Shown here: positions 8,847-16,872 of the stretch, piece after piece | Layout: every line of letters starts with the position of its first letter | How positions within the stretch are numbered: the stretch's first letter is position 1 | From: Methylovulum miyakonense HT12 | GTDB lineage: Bacteria; Pseudomonadota; Gammaproteobacteria; Methylococcales; Methylomonadaceae | Assembly (NCBI RefSeq): GCF_000384075.1 | Contig: NZ_KB913025.1 | Location: 1,182,119-1,246,118, forward strand | DNA: 64,000 nucleotides | Direction of reading: 5' to 3' | Translations under genes and position numbers: made by a program | The notes under the pieces: model-generated | Databases searched by the model: none | Told to the model about the DNA's origin: nothing | The model's input: the letters and a program-made list of their open reading frames with translations, nothing else

Positions 8847-9677
8847 TCACCCATTGGTATCTTTATAGCGGATATAAATATTCGACCCGCTTTCAATGTT
8901 TTTTTGTTGCACCTCGATGTAATCAAGCGACCGGATCAATTTGCCCAATTTGTCAAAGCCGTAATTTCTAGGGTCAAATGAACTGTCCACACGCGGGATA
9001 TAGGAGCCTACCCCACCTAGATTCGCCCAGCCGTCTTCTTCAGAGGCGGACTCTATCGCTTCTTTAAGCAATTTCTTTAAGATGGCGTCTTTGGATGGGT
9101 TCGCAATCTTGGTGGATTGGATGTTCTTATCAGTTTGGCTAGTGGAAACAACCGCGTTATCTGCTTTTTTTGATACGGTGGCGTTGGTTGCAATGGGCTT
9201 GGCTGGTTTCTTGGCATCATCAGCGGGGTTCTCATCCATGATGGTTTCGGTAAAAATAAATTTATTACACGCCGCCCGAAAAGCCTCGGGCGTTAAGCGC
9301 CTGCCAATGCCAATCACTTCAAGCCCGGCTTCCCGGATACGGGTCGCTAATTTAGTAAAATCGCTGTCGCTGGAAACCAGGAAAAATCCGTCAAATTTAC
9401 TGGTATACAGCAAATCCATCGCATCAATGATTAAGGCCGAATCGGTGGCGTTTTTACCTGAGGTGTAGGCAAATTGCTGCATGGGCTGGATGGCATGTTT
9501 ATTCAGCACGGTTTTCCAACTGCCCAGCCGTGTGTTTGTCCAATCGCCATAACAACGCCGGGAAGTGACATCCCCGTATCTGGCGGCTTCGGTCAATATC
9601 GCATCTATCGCTTTTGCCTGGGCGTTGTCGGCGTCAATCAATAAGGCAAACCTTTTGTTTTCATTGATGTTCATCAT
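8847..9677 (-). CDS. NYN-domain ribonuclease-like protein with LOTUS/OST-HTH domain
   Basis: The 276-residue protein has a LabA/DUF88-type NYN (PIN-like) domain in its first 145 residues. Its acidic residues occur in LLIDADNAQ, NATDSALIIDAMD and SSDSDF, the expected metal site of this RNase fold. A Ser/Thr/Lys-rich linker leads to a C-terminal winged-helix OST-HTH/LOTUS-like domain (about 195-272, GSYIPRVDSSFDPRNYGF), a presumed RNA-binding module. Its start overlaps the ccmF stop by 4 bp, so it is cotranscribed within the ccm operon. The function in this context is unknown; the RNase role is inferred from the fold. Confidence 0.9.
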   Translation of the reverse strand: MMNINENKRFALLIDADNAQAKAIDAILTEAARYGDVTSRRCYGDWTNTRLGSWKTVLNKHAIQPMQQFAYTSGKNATDSALIIDAMDLLYTSKFDGFFLVSSDSDFTKLATRIREAGLEVIGIGRRLTPEAFRAACNKFIFTETIMDENPADDAKKPAKPIATNATVSKKADNAVVSTSQTDKNIQSTKIANPSKDAILKKLLKEAIESASEEDGWANLGGVGSYIPRVDSSFDPRNYGFDKLGKLIRSLDYIEVQQKNIESGSNIYIRYKDTNG

Positions 9678-11620
9678 CCACCTGTAGGTATTTTGGCAAG
9701 CCGATACCGCCGGTCACAAGCCGCGCACAGTCCGCCCACCGCCATAAACACCGCGCCCAGCCAAATCCAGCGGATGAAGGATTTGTAATAAATCCTGAGG
9801 CTCCACGCGCCTTCATCGCCTAGCGGTTCACCGATGGCCACGAATAAATCCCGGAACAATCCGGCATCAATCGCCGCTTCGGTCATCGGCATGGTTTGCA
9901 CTTGGTAGACGCGCTTTTGCGGTTCCAATTGCGCGACTTGTTTGCCGTCGTGGCTGACGGTCAGGAAGGCTTGTTGGGCGACGTAATTGACGCCTTGGGT
10001 TTCTTTCACGCCGTGGAATTCAAAAATATAACCGGACATGTCCAGTTTTTCGTTAGGGGCCATGCGCACGTCTTTTTCGACACTGTACACGGAGGTTAAG
10101 GTAATGCCCGTGACAAAAACGGCAATACCTAGATGGGCGATAGTCATGCCATAAAAACCAGATGGAATGCTTGCCAAACGTTGCATGGAAAAACCCTGGC
10201 TGCCCACGCGGTCAATAAATGCCAGTACAGCGATGGCTACAGTCCATAAAGCTAGCGTCAAACCTAACACCGCGCCCCAAGAATAAAACGGCATCAGCAC
10301 AGGGATGGCTAGACCACCTGCGGCACAGCCGCTGATAATCCAACGCAAACGAAGACCCAAGGCCGCCAAGCTGTCTTTTTTCCAGCGCATCAACACGCCC
10401 AAACCCACCACAACCGACAAGGGAGCCATCAACGGGATGAACACGGCATTGAAATACGGCGGGCCTACGGAGATTTTACCCAAGCCCAGCGCGTCGATAA
10501 CCAGCGGGTACAGTGTGCCTAACAAAATGCTGGACGCAGTGACAACCAGCAGGACGTTGTTCAGCAAAATCGCCGATTCTTTGGATACCAGTTCAAACGT
10601 CGCGCTGCTTTTGACATAAGGAGCGCGGATGGCGTACAACAACAGCGAGCCGCCAACGACGATGGCTAAAAACACCAACACGAACAAGCCGCGCGTCGGG
10701 TCACTGGCGAAAGCGTGGACGGAAGTCAACACACCGGAACGGACGAGGAAGGTGCCGAGCAAACTCAGTGAGAAGGCAAAAATCGCCAATAACACTGTCC
10801 AGGTTTTAAACACGCCGCGTTTTTCGGTCGCCGCCAGCGAGTGCATCAACGCCGTACCGACCAGCCAAGGCATGAACGAGGCATTTTCGACCGGATCCCA
10901 AAACCACCAGCCGCCCCAACCCAGTTCGTAATACGCCCACCAACTGCCCAGCGCGATGCCCAACGTCAAAAACATCCACGCCATATTCGTCCACGGGCGC
11001 GACCAGCGTGCCCATGCCGCATCCAAACGGCCTTCCAGCAAGGCGGCGATGGCAAAGGCAAAAGCTACGGAAAAACCGACATAGCCCATGTACAACATCG
11101 GCGGATGGATGGCGAGGCCGGGGTCTTGCAGCAAGGGGTTCAAATCGCGGCCTTCAGGCGGGGCGGGGAATAGCCGTTCGAACGGATTGGAGGTGAGCAA
11201 TAAAAACAGCAAGAAGCCGATGGAGACCAAACCCATCACGCCCAATACCCGCGCCACTGTCGTTTCGGGGATGGTTTTGCTAAACTGCGCCACCAAGCCC
11301 GTCCAACACGCCAACACTAAAGCCCACAACAGCAACGAGCCTTCATGCGCCCCCCAGACACCGGAAACCAGGTATAGCGTCGGCAAGGCGGTGTTGGAAT
11401 TATGGGCGATATAGGCAACGGAAAAATCGTGGACTAGGCTACTGTAAGTGAGGCAGCCGTAGGCGATGGCGATGAACAACAATTGCCCGAAGGCGGCGGG
11501 TTTTGCTATGGCTATCCAGCCGGAAATATTGCGGAACGCGCCGATAATCGGCATTGTCCCCAGCACGAAAGCCATGCACAGGGCGAGGATGAGGGAAAAG
11601 TGGCCTAATTCGGGGATCAT
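9674..11620 (-). CDS. ccmF: Heme lyase CcmF
   Basis: CcmF is the integral-membrane heme ligase that attaches heme b from holo-CcmE to apocytochrome c. The 648-residue protein is polytopic and carries the WWD heme-handling motif (WGGWWFWDPVENASFMPW, about 235-252), conserved histidines and a large C-terminal periplasmic loop (VYSVEKDVRM onwards). Its length fits the family (about 650). It is separated from ccmE by a hicBA pair and overlaps the NYN gene by 4 bp. Confidence 0.97.
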   Translation of the reverse strand: MIPELGHFSLILALCMAFVLGTMPIIGAFRNISGWIAIAKPAAFGQLLFIAIAYGCLTYSSLVHDFSVAYIAHNSNTALPTLYLVSGVWGAHEGSLLLWALVLACWTGLVAQFSKTIPETTVARVLGVMGLVSIGFLLFLLLTSNPFERLFPAPPEGRDLNPLLQDPGLAIHPPMLYMGYVGFSVAFAFAIAALLEGRLDAAWARWSRPWTNMAWMFLTLGIALGSWWAYYELGWGGWWFWDPVENASFMPWLVGTALMHSLAATEKRGVFKTWTVLLAIFAFSLSLLGTFLVRSGVLTSVHAFASDPTRGLFVLVFLAIVVGGSLLLYAIRAPYVKSSATFELVSKESAILLNNVLLVVTASSILLGTLYPLVIDALGLGKISVGPPYFNAVFIPLMAPLSVVVGLGVLMRWKKDSLAALGLRLRWIISGCAAGGLAIPVLMPFYSWGAVLGLTLALWTVAIAVLAFIDRVGSQGFSMQRLASIPSGFYGMTIAHLGIAVFVTGITLTSVYSVEKDVRMAPNEKLDMSGYIFEFHGVKETQGVNYVAQQAFLTVSHDGKQVAQLEPQKRVYQVQTMPMTEAAIDAGLFRDLFVAIGEPLGDEGAWSLRIYYKSFIRWIWLGAVFMAVGGLCAACDRRYRLAKIPTGG

Positions 11621-11662
11621 GGTAGGGTTCCGTTGAGTTTTTCTGGTCCTGCGTCTTTGTCT

Positions 11663-11875
11663 TTATAAATCATTTGGCGTTAAGCCCGTATGCTTGGCAA
11701 TACGAACCAACATACGCGGCCCAATTTCTTCACCATCATGAAAGGCGAACACAAAATTAGGCCAGCCATCACGAGATAAGGTACGGTGCGAACCCGATTG
11801 ACGCTTGATTTCCCAACCAATAGCCAATAATGCCGCAAGAACCCGTTTGGCTTTTACCGAAGGCCATTGGCTCAT
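11663..11875 (-). CDS. hicA: HicA-type mRNA interferase toxin
   Basis: This 70-residue protein has the HicA double-stranded RNA-binding-like fold signature, with the catalytic histidine in the segment RQSGSHRTL and a C-terminal GLTPNDL. HicA toxins cleave mRNA and are neutralised by HicB. It overlaps the upstream hicB by 4 bp. Here the order is antitoxin first, toxin second, in an operon inside the ccm locus. Confidence 0.93.
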   Translation of the reverse strand: MSQWPSVKAKRVLAALLAIGWEIKRQSGSHRTLSRDGWPNFVFAFHDGEEIGPRMLVRIAKHTGLTPNDL

Positions 11876-12081
11876 GCGGCAACAAGTTCAATATTAATAG
11901 CCATAGGCTGGCTTTCGCCTGATTCAATCCGCTCGGCAAGGGCGCGAAGCGCCAAAACCTCTGCTTTAGCCATCGCTTCGGTTGCGGTCATGCCGTAAGT
12001 TAGCACACCAGGAATTTCAGGCACTTCCGCTAACCAGCGCCCATCTGTTTCGAGTTCGTATTCAATATGAAAATTCATCAC
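11872..12081 (-). CDS. hicB: HicB-type antitoxin
   Basis: The 69-residue protein carries the short HicB partial-RNase-H fold: DGRWLAEVPEIPGVLTYG, then the helix TEAMAKAEVLALRALAERIE. It lacks the C-terminal DNA-binding domain of larger HicB proteins, so autoregulation is not obvious from sequence. A Shine-Dalgarno-like GGAGGCG lies just upstream of its start. It lies 20 bp downstream of ccmE and overlaps hicA by 4 bp. Confidence 0.92.
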   Translation of the reverse strand: MMNFHIEYELETDGRWLAEVPEIPGVLTYGMTATEAMAKAEVLALRALAERIESGESQPMAINIELVAA

Positions 12082-12101
12082 GCCTCCAGTGAGTTTGGTG
12101 T

Positions 12102-12545
12102 TTAGTCCGCTTGCTTACCTTCAACCTGCTTTTTCAAACTCGCCTTAACCTCCGGCGGCATGTAATTTTCATCATGTTTCGCCAGCACTTCCTCGGCGAC
12201 AAACACGCCGCGACCATCCAATTTACCGTTAGCGACAATGCCTTGGCCTTCGCGGAACAAGTCCGGCAGGATGCCGGTGTATTCCACCGCCACTTCCTTG
12301 CTGAAATCGGTGAGCGTAAAGTGGACAGTCAAGCCATCACCAGGACGATCGACCGAACCTTTGACGACCATGCCGCCCAAGCGGAACAGCGTGTCTTTGG
12401 GGGCTTTGCCTGCCAGCACGTCGGTGGTGGAGAAAAAATACATCAGATTTTCGTTAAACGATTTCAGCGCGAAACCGACGGCAGTGCCTATGCCCAGCAC
12501 CATCAAAATAATCAGGATTAAGCGTTGTCTTCTTATCGGCTTCAT
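12102..12545 (-). CDS. ccmE: Heme chaperone CcmE
   Basis: CcmE covalently binds heme in the periplasm and hands it to CcmF. The 147-residue product starts at MKPIRRQRL, with an ATG overlapping the ccmD stop (ATGA). A longer in-frame opening to 12641 exists but would run antiparallel to the ccmD coupling and lacks family support. It has one N-terminal membrane helix, the OB-fold beta barrel, and the heme-binding histidine His124 in LAKHDENYMP. Confidence 0.96.
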   Translation of the reverse strand: MKPIRRQRLILIILMVLGIGTAVGFALKSFNENLMYFFSTTDVLAGKAPKDTLFRLGGMVVKGSVDRPGDGLTVHFTLTDFSKEVAVEYTGILPDLFREGQGIVANGKLDGRGVFVAEEVLAKHDENYMPPEVKASLKKQVEGKQAD

Positions 12546-12706
12546 AAGTTTTGGCGTTTCTGTTTTAAGGCGAGTTGGCGTAAAAATTGTCTGCGCTGGA
12601 TGATGGGCAAGACGATATTTGCCAGCAGGACAACAAAGCACAGCCCGTAACTAGTCCAGACATAAAAGGCGTAACCGCCCATGGCAAAAAATTCTTGTGC
12701 GCTCAT
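12542..12706 (-). CDS. ccmD: Heme exporter protein CcmD
   Basis: CcmD is a small membrane protein that helps release holo-CcmE from the CcmABCD complex. Starting at MSAQEFFAMGGY gives 54 residues, a single transmembrane helix (about 10-32) and a basic C-terminal tail (QRRQFLRQLALKQKRQ), all typical. This start overlaps the ccmC stop by 4 bp, which decides it against the upstream in-frame start at 12739. Confidence 0.93.
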   Translation of the reverse strand: MSAQEFFAMGGYAFYVWTSYGLCFVVLLANIVLPIIQRRQFLRQLALKQKRQNL

Positions 12707-13467
12707 TGGCTTTGCTCCGTAACCATCTTTTTCACCCAATTCGCGGTGCGTTCGCGTTGCAGCAATTCCAACCGCGCCCGTTGCAGCATGGCGATGACAT
12801 AATAGAACTTAAACGCGGCCGCCATCAGCAATAACGGCACCAACATGCTGACGTGGATGGACGGTTTGTCCATTTTGGTGACGGTCGGGCCTTGGTGCAG
12901 GGTGTTCCACCATTCGACCGAGTAATGGATGATCGGGATATTGACCACGCCGACCAAAGCCAAAATCGCCACGGCTTTGGAGGCGGTGCGTTTGTCGTCG
13001 ATGGCGTTGTACAGGCCGATCACGCCCAGATACAAAAACAGCAGGATCAATTCCGAAGTCAGGCGCGCATCCCAAACCCACCAGGTCCCCCACATCGGCT
13101 TGCCCCACAGCGAGCCTGTCACCAAAGCGATAAAAGTGAAACTCGCGCCAACTGACGCGCTGCTGATGGCGACGATTTCGGCGAGTTTGATACGCCAGAC
13201 CAAGCCGATTGCCCCGGCGGCCGCCATCACCATATAAATGAACAAGGACATCCATGCGCTAGGCACATGGATATAGATGATGCGGTAACTATCGCCTTGC
13301 TGGTAGTCGGTGGGGGCAAGGTAAAGGCCGCCATACAAGCCGCCAGCCAGCAAGATTAAAAAAATACCGGTCAACCAAGGCATGAGCTTTTCGGTGAAAG
13401 CGTAAAAATACGGCGGCGATGCCATACGATGAAAGAACCGGCCTACCGGATCAGGAATTAGGGACAT
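12703..13467 (-). CDS. ccmC: Heme exporter protein CcmC
   Basis: CcmC is the six-helix membrane protein that loads heme onto CcmE. The 254-residue protein contains the WWD-type motif WGTWWVWDARLTSELIL and conserved periplasmic histidines. It is the first gene of the ccmCDE block. Upstream, where ccmB would normally abut, there is instead a 2.1-kb insertion with a miniature element at 13511-13632. Confidence 0.96.
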   Translation of the reverse strand: MSLIPDPVGRFFHRMASPPYFYAFTEKLMPWLTGIFLILLAGGLYGGLYLAPTDYQQGDSYRIIYIHVPSAWMSLFIYMVMAAAGAIGLVWRIKLAEIVAISSASVGASFTFIALVTGSLWGKPMWGTWWVWDARLTSELILLFLYLGVIGLYNAIDDKRTASKAVAILALVGVVNIPIIHYSVEWWNTLHQGPTVTKMDKPSIHVSMLVPLLLMAAAFKFYYVIAMLQRARLELLQRERTANWVKKMVTEQSQ

Positions 13468-13510
13468 AAAAATAGTGTGTTTTTAAATAAGTCGTGAAAT
13501 CTACTGGAAA

Positions 13511-13632
13511 GGCTATGTCACCGTTATTTGAAAAGTTTTTATTTTCGGCGCAAAGCCTTATTTAATTAAGGATTGTGGCTTTCGCTCAAAGCCGCATCAT
13601 TTAAGCTTTGTACAATTAACGGAGACATAGCC
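13511..13632. mobile_element. MITE-like element upstream of ccmC
   Basis: A 122-bp AT-rich segment is bounded by inverted repeats GGCTATGTCACCGTTA (13511-13526) and TAACGGAGACATAGCC (13617-13632), 15 of 16 bases matching. It is flanked on both sides by the direct repeat ACTGGAAA (13503-13510 and 13633-13640), as expected for a target-site duplication. It codes for nothing visible. It lies between the ccmC start and the diiron-protein gene. Confidence 0.7.
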
Positions 13633-13659
13633 ACTGGAAACGTATTACCCGCTAAACTG

Positions 13660-13702
13660 CGAAAGGTTCAAAGCAAACCCACAGTTTACGTTGAACCTTT
13701 CG
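13660..13702 (-). terminator. Hairpin downstream of the diiron-protein gene
   Basis: A perfect 12-bp stem CGAAAGGTTCAA (13660-13671)/TTGAACCTTTCG (13691-13702) with a 19-base loop lies 18 bp beyond the stop of the minus-strand gene at 13721. There is no U tract on the exit side, so it may be an mRNA-end stabiliser or an attenuating hairpin rather than a classical terminator. Confidence 0.4.
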
Positions 13703-13720
13703 TGGATGCCATCGGTTTGC

Positions 13721-14614
13721 TTAGGCTTTGCAATAAGACGGGATCCAGCTTTTTTCAACCATATACTCAGGCACTTCATTAAAATCAAACGCTTCCCCAT
13801 CTTTGACCATTTGCTCGACATCAAACAGCACCCCGACTTCAGGGATGTCGGCGAAGAACATTTTATACAAAGGCCGCACCATCATTTTTGAGGCTTTCAT
13901 ACCGATGGGGCCGATGAAATTGCGGCGTTGGCCGACATGGGCGATTTCGTCAATGGTGATTTCGTCCAGCAGTTCATGCAAACGTTGGCGGACTTCCGGC
14001 TCGTCCGCCAAAATGTCGTCAAACAAACCATGTAGATGGAAATAATACGTCACCCCCATCAGTTCGGTGACAAAGGCGGGCGGATCCATGAACGCGCCTG
14101 GCACTTTAGGGAATTGTTCGTAAATCCATTCCTTAAGCGGGCTTAACGGAACCCATTCAACCTTGTCCAAACCGCAAGTGCGGAGCATTTCGTCGAACAG
14201 CCGCCAATGGCAGAATTCTTCCGCCAGATGCACACGGCTAATTTTATCTTCGATGCTGTGCGAGTGGGCCATATCCGGCACCACATCCCACGCGCCCTTG
14301 ATGCCGACCCATTCGTGGCGGGCAAACTTATACATGCTGGTTAGCATCAACGTCAAGCGATCCAATGACTTAGGGTCATCCTTCATATCAATGTAATTGC
14401 GGTAAAACGCATCGGGGTTTGCCAGCGGTGTCCTCAACCTAACAGGATTGTCTTTAAAGGCTTGTAACTTAGCGCGTTTTTTTGCCAAATCCTTTTCCGC
14501 TTCGAAAAGCTCGCCACCATGGTTTTGGGTAAATTCCCAGTAATTGGCAAAATTTTCCTGCCGCTGCTGTTTGTTTGCGGGTGTAAAAATGGACAGATAC
14601 TTCGGTGATGCCAT
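13721..14614 (-). CDS. Putative ferritin-like diiron protein
   Basis: The 297-residue product is predicted mostly helical and shows the ligand pattern of four-helix diiron proteins: Glu in ARHEWVGI, ExxH in LAEEFCHW, Glu in FVTELMGVTYYF, and ExxH in TIDEIAHVGQRR. I do not recognise the exact family; distant relatives would be ferritin-like oxygenases such as AurF/CmlI types. The start chosen is MASPKYLSIF, preceded by a GGAG at proper spacing; an upstream ATG 48 bp further lacks this. It has no signal peptide. It sits inside the split ccm locus, divergent from a secreted-protein gene. The enzymatic role is inference only. Confidence 0.7.
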   Translation of the reverse strand: MASPKYLSIFTPANKQQRQENFANYWEFTQNHGGELFEAEKDLAKKRAKLQAFKDNPVRLRTPLANPDAFYRNYIDMKDDPKSLDRLTLMLTSMYKFARHEWVGIKGAWDVVPDMAHSHSIEDKISRVHLAEEFCHWRLFDEMLRTCGLDKVEWVPLSPLKEWIYEQFPKVPGAFMDPPAFVTELMGVTYYFHLHGLFDDILADEPEVRQRLHELLDEITIDEIAHVGQRRNFIGPIGMKASKMMVRPLYKMFFADIPEVGVLFDVEQMVKDGEAFDFNEVPEYMVEKSWIPSYCKA

Positions 14615-14773
14615 AAAACTATGCTCCAGATCAATGTTATCAAGGTAGATAAAGCTGCACACGGGTTAAGTGGTAATAGTTCATAGCATTGTCAATCCCT
14701 TTTTATTACCCTAGACGGCGAACCCTGCCGGGTTCTTAGCGTAGTCCCTTCCACTTAATCCAGAGATTAACTT

Positions 14774-15523
14774 ATGAAAAAGCCATTATTGCTATCCGTC
14801 CTGATTGGTTTGCTAGTGACACACACGGCGGTGGCGACCCCTCCGCCCAAATATAATTTGGCAAACCAAGATGCAGGGATTGCCTCGCCCGACGAACTGG
14901 TCAGCACCCTTGATGCGGTCTCGCCCAACAACCGTACGCTAGTCTGGAATGCCGACAAAACAATGTTAAAAGTCGTCACTTGGAAATCACAAAGCGCCTA
15001 TCAAAACTTCCTGCTGCCCTATACCCAAACCTCTTCCAATGAAGATTTTGTGATTTGGGTGACTTTAGCCCCCAAAGTACATAATTTTTGTCACAATTTT
15101 TTGACTTTGCATCCAGACGCTGACCAAGCCGCCCTTGATTACCGCCTTAAACAACGCTTAGGGCTGAATCCAGATTGGCAATACGATGTCTTTGTCGAAT
15201 TATGGGTCAGCCCGTCCGACCTGTTCCGTCCTTGCGTTGATCCGGAACCAACCGACACCAGTTGTAACCTTGATTTTGGCGGCACCCCGCCCGTAGTGAA
15301 AAATATCAAGGACTACCCGGCTTTTTACAAAAACACCTATTACAAAAGTTTCCGCACTTCATCCCAAGTGCCTTGGACAGGTTTGGGCTATACCTACGAC
15401 TGGAAAAACGCCACTAAAACCGCCGGGGCTTTAGAAAAAGGGGCTAGCGAGTTTATCCTATCGCCATCAACGCCTTACATCGTAGATAGGGCGGTACCGA
15501 CTTGGCAATATTGCGCCCAGTAA
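14774..15523 (+). CDS. Secreted protein of unknown function
   Basis: The 249-residue protein has a signal peptide (basic start, hydrophobic 5-18, cleavage probably after VA at about 21). The mature part has four cysteines (in NFCHNF, FRPCVD, TSCNLD and the C-terminal QYCAQ), which could form two disulfides in the periplasm. It contains many aromatic residues and a PWTGLGYTYDW segment. No known catalytic motif is visible. It is the only + strand gene in the ccm region and is divergently placed to the diiron gene (159-bp shared upstream region). Confidence 0.75.
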   Translation: MKKPLLLSVLIGLLVTHTAVATPPPKYNLANQDAGIASPDELVSTLDAVSPNNRTLVWNADKTMLKVVTWKSQSAYQNFLLPYTQTSSNEDFVIWVTLAPKVHNFCHNFLTLHPDADQAALDYRLKQRLGLNPDWQYDVFVELWVSPSDLFRPCVDPEPTDTSCNLDFGGTPPVVKNIKDYPAFYKNTYYKSFRTSSQVPWTGLGYTYDWKNATKTAGALEKGASEFILSPSTPYIVDRAVPTWQYCAQ

Positions 15524-15542
15524 TTGTTTCCAAGCCCTTTAC

Positions 15543-15567
15543 GCACCACCAGCCCCGTTGGTGGTGC
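15543..15567 (+). terminator. Hairpin between convergent genes
   Basis: A 9-bp perfect stem GCACCACCA (15543-15551)/TGGTGGTGC (15559-15567) with a 7-base loop lies between the stop of the secreted-protein gene and the convergent ccmB stop. The T run after it is poor (CTTCC), so it may act as a weak bidirectional terminator. Confidence 0.45.
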
Positions 15568-15574
15568 CTTCCGC

Positions 15575-16249
15575 TCAACTGATGCTCATTTTCAACGCCG
15601 CCGCCGTAGGCCACGGGGCCAGCACCAGCGCCATCAACAACATGGCGATCAAAATATTGATTTGCGGGGCGATAGGCAATCCGCCCGCCGCCATTTCCAC
15701 GGCATTGCTGGCAAAAATCAGCACTGGCACATACAGCGGCAACACCAGCAGCGACAAGATCATGCCGCCGCGCCGCAAGCCAACGGTCAGCGCGACACCA
15801 ATCGCGCCGATCAGGCTCAAAACCGGCGTACCCAACAACAGCGTCAGCAGCAAGACCCCTAAAGACTGGCCGGGCATCCCCAAAAAAATCGCCAATAACG
15901 GCGCAACCAACAATAACGGCAAGCCCGTCACTAACCAGTGTGCGGACACTTTGCCCAGGATTAGGATGGAGATGGGATGGGGGCTTAGCAGCATTTGCTC
16001 CAACGAACCGTCGTCAAAATCCGAACGGAATAAACTGTCCAACGACAACATCGCCGCCAGCAAAGCCGACACCCAGATAATGCCAGGGGCAATCGCTTGC
16101 AATAAATGTGGCTTTGCCCCGACACCCAGCGGGAACAGGGTGATGACCAACACAAAAAAGAACAGCGGATTGGCAATTTCGGAACGGCGGCGCAAGGCCA
16201 GAATTAAATCACGGCGGATAATGGCAAAAAATGCGGCAGTTAAAGACAT
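15575..16249 (-). CDS. ccmB: Heme ABC exporter permease CcmB
   Basis: CcmB is the membrane subunit of the CcmAB ABC transporter, which uses ATP to free holo-CcmE from CcmC/D. The 224-residue protein has six predicted helices and the family segments FFVLVITLFPLGVG and LDSLFRSDFDDGSLEQ. Its start overlaps the ccmA stop by one base (TGATG). It is the last gene before the interruption of the ccm locus. Confidence 0.96.
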   Translation of the reverse strand: MSLTAAFFAIIRRDLILALRRRSEIANPLFFFVLVITLFPLGVGAKPHLLQAIAPGIIWVSALLAAMLSLDSLFRSDFDDGSLEQMLLSPHPISILILGKVSAHWLVTGLPLLLVAPLLAIFLGMPGQSLGVLLLTLLLGTPVLSLIGAIGVALTVGLRRGGMILSLLVLPLYVPVLIFASNAVEMAAGGLPIAPQINILIAMLLMALVLAPWPTAAALKMSIS

Positions 16250-16872
16250 CAGGATAAACGGATACGTTGCACGTCTACGGTAGGGATATTCAATTCATGG
16301 TGCGAGGTTAGCACAATCATGCCGCCTTGGTCACAATGTTCCGACATCAAGTGTTCGGTCAAAGCAATGCCTTGCCTGTCCAGCGCGGTGAAAGGCTCAT
16401 CCAGTATCCACAGCGCGTTTTGTGTCATCAGCAAACGCGCCAAGGACAAACGGCGTTTTTGCCCGGCCGACAAGGCTTGCGCCAGCACATCATCAAAACC
16501 CGCCAATTGCACCCGCGCCAAGGCTTCGCCGATGCTGCACGCGCCCGCTTGCGCCACGGCCAAAGAAAATTTCAGGTTTTCCAATACGGTCAGTTCTTTT
16601 TTGATGCCGTCCAAATGCCCGATATAAGCCATATCGGCGCGATATGTCCCGGCGGCTATCGGTTCACCGCACCAGCGCACTTCCCCCGCATCCGGCTCAC
16701 GGAAACCACATAAAATCCGCAATAATGATGTTTTGCCACTGCCATTACGGCCTTCCAACAGCAAGGCTTGTTGGTTTTGCAGGCTAAAATCCAAACCGCT
16801 GAACAAGACGCGGTCATCCCGGATGCAGCCCAACCCCTGGCCTTCCAGCACTAAAGGACGTGCCGCACCCAT
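16249..16872 (-). CDS. ccmA: Heme ABC exporter ATPase CcmA
   Basis: This is the nucleotide-binding subunit of the CcmAB complex. The 207-residue protein has Walker A (GRNGSGKTS), the ABC signature LSAGQKRRLSLARLL and Walker B (LWILDEPFTALD). The ATG at 16870-16872 overlaps the rlmB stop as TGATG, matching the ccmA/ccmB junction; a GTG directly upstream (16875) is an alternative. ccmA is therefore coupled to rlmB. Confidence 0.96.
   Translation of the reverse strand: MGAARPLVLEGQGLGCIRDDRVLFSGLDFSLQNQQALLLEGRNGSGKTSLLRILCGFREPDAGEVRWCGEPIAAGTYRADMAYIGHLDGIKKELTVLENLKFSLAVAQAGACSIGEALARVQLAGFDDVLAQALSAGQKRRLSLARLLMTQNALWILDEPFTALDRQGIALTEHLMSEHCDQGGMIVLTSHHELNIPTVDVQRIRLS

Noticed and set aside
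11663-12081. hicBA as the undescribed system
   Set aside because: The proteins are ordinary HicA and HicB; only the position is unusual.
12546-12641. N-terminal extension of ccmE
   Set aside because: The extension overlaps most of ccmD; the ATG overlapping the ccmD stop fits the family and the coupling.
15558-16283. A 241-codon + strand frame opposite ccmB
   Set aside because: It is a shadow of ccmB, rich in Asn/Ser/Lys without any fold signature.
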